From NCBI GenBank assembly GCA_034440635.1, contig JAOTON010002266.1, forward strand, positions 1,703,951-1,767,950: a stretch of 64,000 nt of DNA, in the 5' to 3' direction. Position 1 is the stretch's first letter, and every line of letters starts with the position of its first letter. This document shows positions 20,352 to 32,061 of the stretch, piece by piece. The position numbers and the translations under genes were made by a program. The notes beneath the pieces were generated by a model. It saw only the letters and a program-made list of their open reading frames with translations. It was not told the DNA's origin and did not search any database. Source of the DNA: Lepas anatifera. Lineage: Eukaryota; Arthropoda; Thecostraca; Lepadidae.

Positions 20352-21257
20352 CACGCGCATTGACCGGGGGGGCGGGTAGCCGCCCCCTCAGGTTTTTCGG
20401 AAATAAAATAAAAACGGCGACGCGTAGCGCCGCTGTACTTGGTATACTTTCCCTCATCATTTTTAAAATGTTTGTCGAAATTTTAAGGCTAGGTCATCTC
20501 AGGTCAGGTCACCAGTACAGGTCAAGTGACCTGACCTCAGTAATAGTTTCAGATAGCATAAGTCGGAACAGGGTGAACTTATCCGATTGAAACTCATAAT
20601 CACGTTATGTGCCCACCGAGTTCTCTCAAATTTGTTCCGGTTTTTTATCGATGTCCTAAGTTCGGGTACGAGCCATGACCTCTCCATTTGAAATTCATGG
20701 GAACATAGTTTTAACTGAATAACCTAGTAATGAATAGAAATAGAGCGCTTATTTTAACTACATTAGGTTCATCTTGTCATTGCGGTTCTAATGATATGCA
20801 TTTTGCCCAATTTGACCTTGACCTAACCTCAGGTCATGTCAAATCCTTGATTTGACCCAGAAAGGTCATATTATATTATTCGATTCGGCTTGCTACAAGG
20901 ATTCATATGGTTCAACTGGTTTTGCTCTATATTTACTTGTTCAGATGTAATGACCGAAAACCTTCGTTTACATGTTATCCCTTTGACGGCATGTTTTGGC
21001 CTCTAGTGACCTCAAATGTGACCTGATCAAAAATAGTTCAAATATTTTCGATGAAGAAGTAGATGATCCAACGCCGTTTTCGAAGTACTCTACTTCGAAG
21101 TAAAATTCGCAGTAGATTAGACGACCCAACGCCGTTTACCGTTTTTACCGTTTTTACTGTTTTTCGCTACCTAGCGTGGTTCTCGAAATCTTAGGCGGTA
21201 CCCGTCCCCCCCCGCCCGTCAAGGCGAAGGTGGCTCAGACCCCCGTCATTGCACGTG
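20352..21257 (-). mobile_element. TTAA element family A, complete copy
   Basis: The inverted ends are CACGCGCATTGAC and GTCATTGCACGTG, and TTAA lies on both sides (20348-20351 and 21258-21261). It runs in reverse to the copy at 37410. The hairpins are GGGCGGGTAGCCGCCCC and an eroded GGCGGTACCCGTCC. The interior has several AGGTCA/TGACCT hexamers (20495-20540 and 20810-20860). It has no coding capacity. Confidence 0.88.
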
Positions 21258-22140
21258 TTAATGTTATATTTTTCTTCAGGGCCACTGCCGAGACGAAGGT
21301 AGATGTTGCCGGGGCCAATCCAAGCTACCGGTGCCGGAATTTTAGAACAGAATAGCTTTCTCTCCATTTCCCTATCAAGGCTCCTTGCAATTGAGGAGCG
21401 CAGACTGGGGCAACCGGGCTTCAAAATAGGCCAAAACTTCGTAACGAAAAAATACTTTGATTAGATAGACTTTTGTGCACAAATGAAAGCTGTTAATCGG
21501 AACTTCATTCCTCAGCCACAAATCATTGGGTATCTGCACCAGGTCATATCAGATAAACTGGTTTCCAAAGCTTATAAATGTCGGAATTTGGTTTGGTTTT
21601 TTCCAGTTTTGCAGACACGCGGTGAGACAGAACCAGATAAGGTGGGTCCAGTGACGGTTGAAATGTAAGAAAAAAGTAATATTTAAAAAACCGATGCGAC
21701 ATATTCAAGGTCATCATAGGTCAGAGGTCTTGCTGAGCCTTCACTCTAGTTTAACTATTACCACACGATAAAGAATGACACAAATTCACTCTTTCACTTT
21801 TGACATATTTAAATCCGTTACGAAACCATATCGAAACTTCTCGGGTTCAGGGGATTCAGGGACGCGATTTCAGGGAATGATACCGTCACTCTTCTCATAA
21901 AATGAGCACGTGCGGAAACAGACAACACATTAAACTCACAGCGAATGTCCATCAAATCATACCATCTCTTTAGCATCTTTGTATAATTCTCCTATTTAAC
22001 ATCCCGCGTCCCTTTACCCAGTCTGCTATCCATTAATTCCGAGAATTCTCATTGAAGTCGAGGTAAGTTCTTGAAGCAATCTCACATCCAAGTACCCACT
22101 CATGCACCATCGTAATATTCATGGGTAGTGTCACTATCTT

Positions 22141-22560
22141 TCAGCTTATAAAGAGGGTTACTGCCAGACTCGAAACCTCCGATGTCATGGGCCTTCTGGA
22201 TTTGTTGATATCATCGGAGATCATGTTACTTACCACGGGGTCACTAGTGATAAGCAGGTTCTGATAATGATTAGTGATTGTGTCAACTGTGGATGTCTTC
22301 CTGGCATGATTTTGCCTGAATGCAAGGTTATCGTATTCTTTGCGCCCCGGGCCTCCTCACTGTATGCTCCTATGGAAAGCTTCAGGCTCTCAGTAACATC
22401 TTCCCCGTACATTTGCGCCTTATGTATGATTTCCGGCATGTTGTACCATGGGTACACGTTTACAAACAGCCTCACTGTCTCCAGAACATGGGCCGGATAC
22501 TTCTCAATGTCGGTTATTGATGATGATGATAGTGCAGCTAATATTGCCGAGAATCTTTGT
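22141..22560 (-). pseudogene. Remnant of an uncharacterised repeat-encoded protein
   Basis: The minus-strand frame reads ILAALSSSSITDIEKYPAHV, VRLFVNVYPWYNMPEIIHKA and MYGEDVTESLKLSIGAYSEE. After a frame change near 22355 it continues as NHARKTSTVDTITNHYQ, NLLITSDPVVSNM and INKSRRPMTSEVSSL, ending at TGA 22143-22141. The PWY.MP..(V/I)HK, IGA.SEEA and LL(I/V)TSDP motifs recur in a protein family I have seen in many invertebrate genomes as uncharacterised, apparently transposon-linked, proteins. I cannot name it. This copy has at least one frameshift and lacks the N-terminal part. Confidence 0.5.
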
Positions 22561-23300
22561 AGCAGATCCAGGCTTACCCCAGTGACCTCGCTAACCTGTC
22601 AGACATTCCTGAAAGCACGGCAGGCTGTGTTTCCTTCATTAGCTGTGCCGCTGCCCCCTCCCCTCCCGCCTTTGGCTGATCGACGACCAGACTCATGGTA
22701 GCATGAAAACGTTCCTATAAAATTATTTTCTGTCCTTTAACAGCGTCCTTCTGGTCGTAGTTTTGAGCTCCCCATAAATAAATGGGGGACTCTTCTCTGA
22801 TCCTCCATCATCCTCAGCGTGCATGTTAAAATCGGTTTATACACAGATTGACTCTATTCCCAGCGACTCGCATGTCCGCCTTACCCTGTCACGACTCGAC
22901 CACGGCGCCCTGTCAGCCGTTCTTAGTCCAACTGCCGCGCAACATGAGCCGGCGGCCGCCGCAGCCGCCGGTCCCACCGCACTTCTTGGACTACATTGCC
23001 GCACAAAAAGTATCATATCTCCCTTGGGACAATTGATGCCGTGCTAATTTTTGCACGGCTGGTTAGAGGATACAACACGGTATCACTAAATATACATTTT
23101 GAAGTGAAACTCGCTATGCTTTTTTTCGCGGGCCTAACGAAGTTTAGGATTTGATAAGTTAGAAGCTTTACATGTAAGGTAAGGTAGTCTGTGGCTCTCT
23201 TTTGGTATAAAGGTAGTCTGTGATTCTCTTTTGGCCCATTGTCTACCATCTATTCCCAGCAGTCAACATGGATTTCTCCCAAATCGTTCATGCGTCTCAA
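22561..23300. other. Unassigned DNA
   Basis: No gene recognised. 23181-23235 holds a short tandem duplication of GTAGTCTGTG(G/A)(C/T)TCTCTTTTGG. The frames through 22823-23047 have an alanine/proline-rich chance composition. Confidence 0.35.
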
Positions 23301-23309
23301 ATCTTGCCA

Positions 23310-24503
23310 ACTTTCTAAAACACAGCTGGGATTCGATCCAGGAGGGCGTGCAGACTGACTGTCTACACTGATTATTCTTCGGCTTTTACGAGTGTAAACC
23401 ACACGCTTCTTCTTCACAAACTAAAATCTTTCAAAATTACTGGTCGCGCGCACTCCTGGATTGAATCCTACCTGACTGGTCGTCGCCAACGAGTTATACT
23501 AGAGGGCCAATCTTCCGAATGGTGCGCTGTATGGTCCGGGGTGCCTGAGGGCAGCGTGTGTGGCCCGCTCTTGTTTATCTGCTACACAGCAGACATCCCC
23601 CTCATCATTCGAACCAACTGTATAAGCTTCGCCGACGATCTTAAGTTGTACCACCGAATTTCGACAGAAACAGACAGTGATGCCCTTTAGGCTGACATCA
23701 ACAATTTAGTAGAATGGTCTAAAATTTGGCGTTTAAAATTGAATCCAGATAAATGTAGCGTTATATCATTTTCTCTCCGAAAATCTCCGATCCTTACCAC
23801 CTATGTACTGGATGGTACGCCGCTGGAGCGCCGTACAGAGGCTAGGGATCTTGGTGTTATACTCGACAGTAAGCTGACTTTCGCTCCACACATAGACCAC
23901 ACCGTGGCCAAGGCCAATAGAATGCTTGGCCTCCTCATACGAAGTTTTCAGACCTCGCGCCAGTGCTGCCGAGTCAGACTCAAGCACACTTCTATTCTTT
24001 GTGCTTATTATGCCCATGTAAGATCCATCCTGGAGTATGGTTGCGTTGTATGGGCAGGGTCTGCTGCATCCCACCTGAAGCGCCTAGAAAGGGTGCAGCA
24101 TAAACTTCTCATCTGGTTGGCCTCATTTTCGGACCGTCCGTCAGCCAGGCTTGACTATCCATCTCTTTTGACTCACTACAAAGTGCGTAGTATTAAGGCT
24201 CGTTTTGCTCAGCATGACCTCTTGTTTTTGTTTAATCTTCATCATGGAAAGTTGGATTGTTCCGATCTGGTTTCCGAGTTCGGTTTGTCCGTGCCCCGTC
24301 GAACGTCGCGTTCTCCCTCTTTGTGGGCAGTTCGGTTTGCGCGTGTTGGTACTGTGCAGCGCAGCCTCTTCATCCGCGTGGCCGTCACGTGTAACAGTTT
24401 CTTCAACGCATTTCGTAATGTTGATTTCTTCGAAGACTCGGGCTACACATTTAAAACTAATGCTATCAAATTCACGGCAACCTTAGGAACTTTCTCAGGA
24501 TAG
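23310..24503 (+). pseudogene. LINE reverse transcriptase, palm to C-terminus
   Basis: The plus frame opens with SWDSIQEGVQTDC. After a frame change it reads VYTDYSSAFTSVNHTLL (first catalytic Asp), GVPEGSVCGPLLFICYTADI, and SFADDLKLYHRIS (the FADD catalytic box, about 23628-23660). A TAG near 23688 interrupts it. The frame then runs open for 254 codons to 24503 with LKLNPDKCSVISF, DLGVILDSKLTF, SILEYGCVVWAGSA and LKRLERVQHKLL, the thumb and C-terminal domain of Jockey/CR1-type LINEs. It is 5'-truncated and one of the better-preserved coding remnants here. It differs from the LINEs at 1-1140 and 42680-43530. Confidence 0.92.
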
Positions 24504-24663
24504 GCATTTGTGCAAATGTTGAGCGTTATGGATGTTCGTGGAATGCTTCCATTGCTGAATGTATTTATTATCTGACTTTACTGTTTTAAATCACATGACT
24601 GCATCAGTAATTGGGCAATGCCTGTTGATGTTTTTTACCAATACAGAATGCAGAATACAGAAT
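24504..24663 (+). repeat. LINE 3' untranslated region and short-repeat tail
   Basis: It follows the LINE stop codon and ends near 24663 in ACAGAATGCAGAATACAGAAT, a short-repeat tail of the kind that ends CR1/Jockey-type elements in place of poly(A). Confidence 0.55.
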
Positions 24664-25577
24664 CTCCTAATAGATACAAGTACTTTCAGGCTCTTATCGT
24701 AAAATTTCGTACTTTTCAACATTGTGTGTCTTCAGGGCGCTCCCAGCTTTCCATTTATATAAAAAGATAACGGTTTTGAGACTGCGACCATGGTTGATAC
24801 AGCATCGGAAAGTGCACCTCATCTCGAGTCAACTTGACGTCGGGCTGCGGCGTGTTTAATGCGCTGTGTTCCAGCATCTATGCAAGCGGGCTAAAGAAGA
24901 GAAAAATGGACCCAATTATGTTTTTCAAAGCTTTTGAACATTTCTCTCTCAGAACTAAACAATTAAATCCGATTTTGAATGTGTTAAAATTGCCGGTTTT
25001 GGCCGGTTTTGGAGGCCATTTTCCCCAGTGTAGAGCGTGCTGGCTGGGAATGACCCAAATAAATACATGTAAAATAATCCCAAATATATGCCAGGTTAGC
25101 CAAATCTTGCAATTCGCAGCGAATTGAATTGATGATTGATAATTTGCGCTGACTTTTTATTTAAAAAAATCATCAATCCCCAAGATGCAACCATGCTCCC
25201 GCATTTAATTATCCTTCGTAGGTCATATGTTCTTTGGCTTATCTTGATAAGGTTTGGGCTGCACTAAAGGGTGATGGAACTATATAGTTTTGCAATTATT
25301 CTTCGACACATATTTAATCCCGCTTGTATTTTTCCGTTTGAGCTAATTTGAGCGGAATAATCACGCGCCCTTGACCAACTTAGAAAATTTTATGTCGTCT
25401 GGATAATAATGCAAAATTATTATTGCATCATCGTGTGCGTTGAACGTAATTGCCACGACTTATACACGAAAGTTCATAAAATAATTTAGGTTTCATCCCT
25501 TGTATGCTCATTTCATCTTGGTTTTAGTTTCTGTTTAGTTTTTAGTTATCTTTGGTTTTAGTTTCTATCACGTAGTA
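24664..25577. other. Unassigned AT-rich DNA
   Basis: No gene or repeat boundary recognised. 25505-25570 has a repeated TTGGTTTTAGTTTCT segment. Confidence 0.35.
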
Positions 25578-25581
25578 TTAA

Positions 25582-26632
25582 CACTCACCCTGGTGGGCCT
25601 CCGAGTCACCGCCCTGGAAGGGAGAGGGGTGTTCAAACAACTCCGTTCTTACCCCCCACCCCTCCTCCCCGTCGATCTCGGCTCATATGTAGGATGGCAA
25701 AAAAAAAACACGAATTCTGGTGAAAAGCTCGTAAAAATTCAGGAGGAAACTGCATCAGCATTTTTGGGCTCATTTCAATATTTAGGCCGTGACAGGTTCA
25801 AGAAGGTGACAGCTTAGAGAATAATTTCCGGGCTCTTGGGCTCTGGGCTATATTTCTGGACAGAGTTGAATTAGAATCAACGTTTAGGCACCATTCGCTT
25901 CCTCTCGTTACAGTAAATCGAATGATAAATATTGTGAATATGCTAGGTCAAAACATGCTAAATTGCCTGACCTAAGGTCTAATCAAAGTCACATCATCAA
26001 AGCCATCTGACCTGGCATCGCAAATGTGCACATCAGTCGACTTGCAATATTAATTCAAACGTAGTGGTATCAAAATACAAATTTTATCGTCATTTTCCTG
26101 CAAACGTATGGGCCCAAGTCTGAAAACCCGCTTAAGTAGTCCCAGGTGACCTCCCAGGTCACCTGGGACTACCTGAGGATCAAAATCGCAAAATGAACTT
26201 GGAAAGGGGCATAGGATACTACGATTTGGAGAGTAGGATGATATTATAAGTTGTATCTACATGAACAAAGGTGATCTTCGCCCAGTTGCCGTTTTCCCCA
26301 TGAATTTCCATCCGAGAGGTCATGATCCGTACCAGGCCCTTGGTTATCGATACTTAAAATCCCGGAATGTATTTTCTAGTCCTGGGTGAACCCATTATGC
26401 GATATAATTTTCAATTGAATATATCAACCCTTGTTTAACTAATGCTAGCTTTTTTGGAGGTGTGGTCAGTTTACCTGCACTGGTGACCTTAGCTGAGATG
26501 ACCGAACCCTAACATTTGGGAAAAAGTTGCAAATTTATTAAGGATAAGGTGTGCCAAGTAGGGCGGCATTTTGCGCCTCCGTCTTTTAGTACCGCCGGAA
26601 AAACCTGAGGGGTGTTCAAACACCCCTTCCAA
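25582..26632 (+). mobile_element. AGGTCA-type element, family D
   Basis: TTAA (25578-25581) precedes CACTCACCCTGG. A GAGGGGTGTTCAAACAA half-hairpin follows at 25624, and its full version GAGGGGTGTTCAAACACCCC sits at the right end near 26608. The interior matches 60840-61560 and also family A's GAGAGGTCATG...ATCGAT region. Hexamers TGACCT/AGGTCA occur repeatedly. The right terminus does not show a clear TTAA. Confidence 0.65.
26137..26171. repeat. Perfect 16-bp-arm hairpin inside family D element
   Basis: TAGTCCCAGGTGACCT is followed by CCC and its exact reverse complement. The arms include an AGGTGACCT/AGGTCACCT motif. Confidence 0.9.
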
Positions 26633-26639
26633 TACTGCA

Positions 26640-27388
26640 CTCAAAAACACTTTTGAGATTGTTTTGATATTGATCTAAACATAAACCCTCCCACGGCATC
26701 GTAGGCCACCAGAAAACAACATTGTTATCTCTGAAACACCGCTTAAATCAGTGATGCATCTATCACACCGATGTGAGACTCGCCTTTGTCTCCGAGATAG
26801 CATTTTCAAAGCTTACAGGATCTCGTAGATCACCGAGCGTGCATTGAGCACTTTCTCTGATCTACGAAAAGGAAGAGCAGGGATTTGAACTCAGATCTGA
26901 TAGCCCTGCCACCTATCGTCAGAATCGAAACTTTCCTTGCATACGATAAGCGCCTTTGGCAGCGGTATGGTCAGGCGACGCCGCGCGTGCTGTGCCGTGC
27001 GCGCGCGGATGAATACCTATTATGTTTTTGCGCCAATACGATCCAGTGCAGGGTGGCACGGTCACGTGACATCAAAACAATTTCATGCCAGCTGATGATT
27101 GAACCTCGTATTCCGGAGATACTCAAATGGGACAAGTAAAAGCGTAAACGTCAAGTAAATGATGCAGTTCGATGTAATTTTAGCAATGCCACCAGCGGAG
27201 ACTATTCTGGTGCACTGAATTTTCACCGCCGCTTGATTAAAAATTGGAAAGGTAATAGAAAAGTAGTATTTGCATAGAAATAACATGCGAAACGGTGGAA
27301 AAGATATATACTCCGACGGTTTTCTACCATACTAAGCGACGGCGGAACGTCCAAATTTGAGGGGGCGCGCGCCATGAGCTATTCAACC
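26640..27388. other. Unassigned DNA
   Basis: No gene recognised. 26790-26870 has GATCTCGTAGATC-like short palindromes reminiscent of the array at 35262. Confidence 0.35.
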
Positions 27389-27656
27389 TATAGGCGGATG
27401 CAGAGAGCAAGGGGGGCACGTGCCCCCCGATCGACTTTCGGCGCCCCCTGAAATGGTCACGGCGCCCCCCCTCTGAAAGGTCGATGACACCCCCCTGAAA
27501 TGTCGCTTCCCCCAGGATGCGAAAATCGGCGCCCACCGATATAATTTTGCGCCCATTTGATAAGTTTCGCCGGTCAAAAATGGCGCCCCCATGGACCGGA
27601 CGGTGCCCACCCGGGAAGGTGCCCCCTCCCGATCGGCAATCCTGGATCCGCCCATG
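27389..27656 (-). mobile_element. hAT-like MITE, family H1
   Basis: Reverse-oriented copy of 10793-11056, ending CCTGGATCCGCCCATG. The flanks ATTCAACC (27381-27388) and TTTGAACC (27657-27664) agree at 6 of 8 bases. The GGCGCC-bearing interior units are preserved. Confidence 0.85.
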
Positions 27657-27765
27657 TTTGAACCCATTTCTTTCCAGTCAACGCCATTGGGTTACTGTTA
27701 AAATTCATGATTTAAGGGAGGGCACCGTGCCACGGTGCCCCCCCCAGTTCCGCCGCCAGTGACCA
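27657..27765. repeat. Fragment of hAT-like MITE family H4
   Basis: The TTTCTTTCCAGTCAACGCCA segment matches 56358-56372 within the H4 copy at 56295-56445, and it ends in GCACCGTGCCACGGTGCCCC, a short hairpin. Confidence 0.5.
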
Positions 27766-27884
27766 TACTCTCATCTTAAAATCGGGCAAAAGTAAAAAAT
27801 ATCCGGAGCAGCGACGGATCAAACTTCCAAGGGGAGGAGAGTGTATAGAAAATTACCCACCCCTCCCCACCCCCATTGGCAGAC

Positions 27885-28015
27885 GCAGAGGGACTTAGGC
27901 GGATTCAGGGGGTGGGAAGCGACGGTTCAGGGGACGCCATTGGCATTCCAAAGCAATGCCGTGACCATTTTAGGGGGCGACGAGGGTCGATGGGGGCACC
28001 CGCCCCCTGGATCCG
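27885..28015 (+). mobile_element. Partial hAT-like MITE, family H1
   Basis: GGTGGGAAGCGAC, TTTTAGGGGGCGACGAGGG and CCCCCTGGATCCG match the right half of family H1 with extra divergence. Confidence 0.6.
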
Positions 28016-28019
28016 TGTA

Positions 28020-29290
28020 CAGAGGGGGCAGGGGCTATGCCCCCAAATGGCAAAATTTTTACCGATCTTTTAATAATACTGTTTTCACCATTTCTCCTGC
28101 GTTGCCCCCCCCAACGGCACTCGTGCGTCCGCCACTGCCCACCCCCACCTACACATATGAAGCTCGATCGTCGATGACGGGCGCCGCAAAATGTGACACT
28201 GCGGTGCAGAGGCGGGGGCGTCGCCACGGAATTTTTACCGGTGGGGATGGACCACGACTGGGGACGACCAGAGGCGGGGAGGAGGGGCGCTGGGGCGCAA
28301 AATTTGGAGCGAATAGGCTGTCTCTGAAAACGATGCTGGCAATACACTTCACCAACAAATTTAGCGAGTTGGGTTGGAAAATTCCACACAATTAACGAAG
28401 GCAAACGCAAGTAATAAGAGAATCCAAATAAAAACCTAGGACGAGTCCCAAAGTTTTTGCGGGACCGTCCCCCTCTGATCCACGAGTAGGGGGACGCGTC
28501 TCCTCATCCCCCCCGCTTTCGACGTCCATGAGTACGTAGGCAGTCCAAATCTTGACGGAGGTTGAGAGGCCATGATCTCCTCAAATGGCTATATTCTAGC
28601 CGATTTACAAAACACCATGCTTGCGGAAATTTATCGCGGAACACCCTTCTCAAACGTGTTGTTCTTGTGCCTAAAAAATGGCTTTAGATATGGGCATAGA
28701 CAATGGACGGATTCAGAGGGTGAGGGAGCACTTGTTGGCCGATCTATACGAAGCTTCCTGAAATGCCCATCATACCACTATGAAAGGTCAATGGCGCTCC
28801 AATGGCGGAATGGCGAATCCAATGGCGGGGAGCCGGCGCGACATAAGAAAATATAAAAATTTGGCAGTGCAAAATGACTCCTCCGTAAACGTGCAATTAT
28901 ATTGGTAGGCCACTGTTCTACCATGCGTATAACTCAAAGTCACTTTGCCAGCCTAGATGACAGATCTAGAGGAGTTGGTTGCTGAGCAGGGCCAAATGAC
29001 AAGAACAGTGAAGAGTTCCATTGTAGTTATCAAAAGAAGGTATTCAAAAGTTTTGCGAGCTAAGTCCCGTATGACACCAATAGATGTTCTGTGGGACATA
29101 GTATTAATAAAAAGACTCAACTAATATAAAAATGCATGGGATAAATGTTCACCCCGTTAGTACAACTCGTAGCATATTCAATATCTCATTGGTATTTATT
29201 TTGAACATTGCTTGCAAACACAGATACAAGAATCCCACATTGATTGACAAATCCAGCTATCAATTGAACTCCGGCTATACGCCATCATAT
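28020..29290. other. Unassigned DNA with C/G-run fragments
   Basis: 28020-28330 has CGCC/GGGGGC segments but no recognisable gene. The open frame 27841-28395 crosses a MITE and is not called. 28700-28820 weakly resembles MITE family H1. The rest is unrecognised. Confidence 0.35.
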
Positions 29291-29344
29291 CAGAGGGAGC
29301 ACTGGTAGCACCAGCGCCTGGATGACAGCTTTGCTGCACGCGAG

Positions 29345-29460
29345 CTAGGCCGGCGCTGCTGCTCGCCGCCGAAGGGTTTCGCAAGTTCAAGCTGCCTGAG
29401 CCGCGCGCTGCTGCTCGCGACCGAACAGGTTTCGCATGTCCAGGTTACCTCAGTCGCGCT
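29345..29460. repeat. Imperfect tandem duplication of about 54 bp
   Basis: GCGCTGCTGCTCGC followed by GTTTCGCA(A/T)GT(T/C)CA(A/G)G(C/T)T occurs twice. The short minus-strand frames here simply translate the two copies. Confidence 0.65.
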
Positions 29461-29694
29461 GGAAAAGAACACAATACAACATGATTACAATGGGTACCAA
29501 ATGGGCGATAATTAATCTTGGTTCGTGCGCCCGAAAACCCAAATAACTAACAATGGGTATTAATGAGGTATCACAAATAATCAAATCATTTTGTTGAATA
29601 AGGCTTTTGAAGCCTGTCTAAACAAATTAATGAAACGGCTATTAGTGCCCCACCAGCTGACGACACTTGAATTCTTATGAAGCCAGGCATCAAA

Positions 29695-29751
29695 TTCTTA
29701 CCACCCCCGGCACGGTGCCCCCACCATCCGCGATCCTGGATCCGCCTATGA
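29695..29751 (+). mobile_element. Fragment of hAT-like MITE family H1 (one end)
   Basis: GGTGCCCCCACCATCC then CGATCCTGGATCCGCCTATG, the last 16 bases being a perfect H1 terminus. Confidence 0.65.
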
Positions 29752-31799
29752 CGGGAATATCAGTGAAGGGCTGGTCTGCAGAATGTGGCAGGAAACTGCA
29801 CAATATGCTTGGGGTAGCTCAAATCCTACCCCAATTCCAGGCAGAAATTCAGCAGCTGGGCCAGAATCCTCTTCACATTTAAGCAGAAATTTTCTTTTTC
29901 GTCCATTTTACCTGTTTTACTATCTTATTGACACCTTTATGACTTTTAATAAGGGTCAGCACTGTCCAAGCTGTCACACTCAGCTCCAATATTGTTGTAC
30001 CTACCACAAAGAATGACAAAAGTTGCCCCAAACCAGTAATTCTGCCCAAAGGCTGCACCAATGAGATCTTGTGTAAATCTGCCAAATTCTACATGCTGAA
30101 TCAAGAGGCAGTCAGTCAGTATTGATAAGAGGACACCATGCAGTAAGGAAGCCAGTCAGCAAAGTATGGCAGCATCCCAAAGAAGTTGCACCAGCTATTG
30201 AGAATATAGTACCACCTCTCACCTAAAATTTGAACCAAAATGGGCATAAAAACACACTGACCTCTACTTATTTCCAAACAATGTATTTGGCTGGTACTCC
30301 AACCACACAACTGGTACTATATCCCCAGCTGCCCTAGGGCATGAATGCCCTGAATTCTTGTTCAACTTAAAATAACAATATGGTATTTTATATTCTTTTC
30401 GTCCACTTTCTATACACTGCAACTTCTATGTGGCTTCGATATTGGCAACCGCCACTCTCATTTATACACTCTCAGTATTGGTAAATGCTGGTCACCATTT
30501 CATTCGCTCCAAAATTTTCTTTGCTTGGACCAGTCTTGGGGTACACTTTACACCAAAAACTGGTCAGAATTATCATACTTTGCAGACTGGCGAGGAAAGC
30601 CACCCGACTTCCACTGCCCCATAGTCAAATTTGACGAGTATAAAATCATTTTGTGGCATATTTCTCACCTAGTTGGCTGGCTCCTTTGGGACCCTGAAGA
30701 ATAGCAGACTACGATCCTTTTCCTTGGTCTTAGTACATCCAGGCATTGAGCATGAGCACACGTCTGTGCCTGATATGATCCATAGGCACCGGTGATCACA
30801 GCGCTTAGTATCACACCAAAGAAGTTGGCACTATAGGTAGGTTTTTTAAAAATTTAACAGTTTTCCGTCCATACACAAATTCACACACACAAACAGACAG
30901 TCAATCCCAGCGTCTCAAAGTTATTATCTCAAAATAAAACACACTGGTAGATATGAGAAGAACGGTATGTGAACACAGTTTGTAAATTGTCTTTTTCACG
31001 CCAAGTTGTACGCCAAAAAGTCCCTATCTCTTCAACACACCGCCAGCTCCATAGACAATACACACCGCCAGCTCGGGACCTGGCGGCAATCAGTTGACAA
31101 TAAAACTTGCTGAAACTCTTTTTGTGTCCACAAAATAAGATAAATAAATATAATAAAATATTATATTTACCTGTAACTCCCTTAGTAGGTATATGTATTG
31201 ATAGAAACTTTCTGGCTCAGCAGCCACCCTATGGTTTTCCCGCAGTCAGCTATCCTGTGCCAGCTGTAAAAATTGCTGTCATTGGCCATGGCTGAGCGGC
31301 CCGCTCCGTTTTACCTTTACTCTATTGCCTTGATCCAGTGAGTAAAGCTTCTTTGTGGAGTGTGGGTGGCTTACCTAAGTCTGTGCTAATATTTGCTGCA
31401 ATTGTGGTGGGAGCGTTTGTGCTATTTAAGGTGGTGTTGTAAGGTGCTGTTGCAGGGCCTGCTTCCTCGATCCATATAAGGGAAATGGGAGATCAAGCCT
31501 TCAGCGTCTGTCTCGGGGCTGGGGAGAAGGATCATCCGCACCGTATCGAAAATCAGTAACAGGTGTACCGCGTTGTTGGCTTACCCAATTGAGCCAAGGT
31601 AGAGTAAGAATTCCACATTTATGTGCAGGAAATTGAGCTTGAAAAATATTGCCTTTCGGACAAAAAGTGTACCTAATGACTGCTGACCAATACTCTCATT
31701 GCTCGGCAGATCATTTAGCTCGACATCAAGCTGGAGTCGGATCGCCCGAGGACAGTAAGTACATATCTACCTACCTATGCATCCTGGGGGAGGGGTGGC
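29752..31799. other. Unassigned DNA
   Basis: About 2 kb with no coding similarity or repeat boundary that I recognise. Composition is balanced and no long frame occurs. Confidence 0.4.
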
Positions 31800-31945
31800 G
31801 TCGGCGTGGAAACTTGCAGAATATTTGCGGTAATAAGGGATATTTTGAAGTGGTCCCTTTCCAGTCAACGCTATGGGGTTAATGGTTAAGAATTTGAATA
31901 TTGAGACGCGTCCCCTGCCCCTTGTTGCTACGCCCGTGGGGTAGA
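31800..31945 (+). mobile_element. Diverged hAT-like MITE, family H4
   Basis: GGCGTCGGCGTGGAA, GATATTTTGAAGTGGTCCC, TTTCCAGTCAACGCTATGGG and TTGCTACGCCCGTGGG match the order of the H4 copy at 56295-56445. The ends are decayed. Confidence 0.6.
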
Positions 31946-31954
31946 TGGGCGGTG

Positions 31955-32061
31955 GGATGGATGGGTGAAAAGCGACATTTCAGGGGCGCTTCAATCTTTC
32001 AGGGGGCATCAAAGGTCGAACGGGAAGCACGTGTCCACATTTACCTCTGGATCCGCCTATG
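31955..32061 (+). mobile_element. Partial hAT-like MITE, family H1
   Basis: AAAAGCGACATTTCAGGGG through CTCTGGATCCGCCTATGG, the right half of H1 with a good terminus. Confidence 0.65.

Noticed and set aside
27841..28395. 184-codon plus-strand frame
   Set aside because: It crosses a hAT-like MITE fragment and G/C-run DNA; no protein-like conservation.
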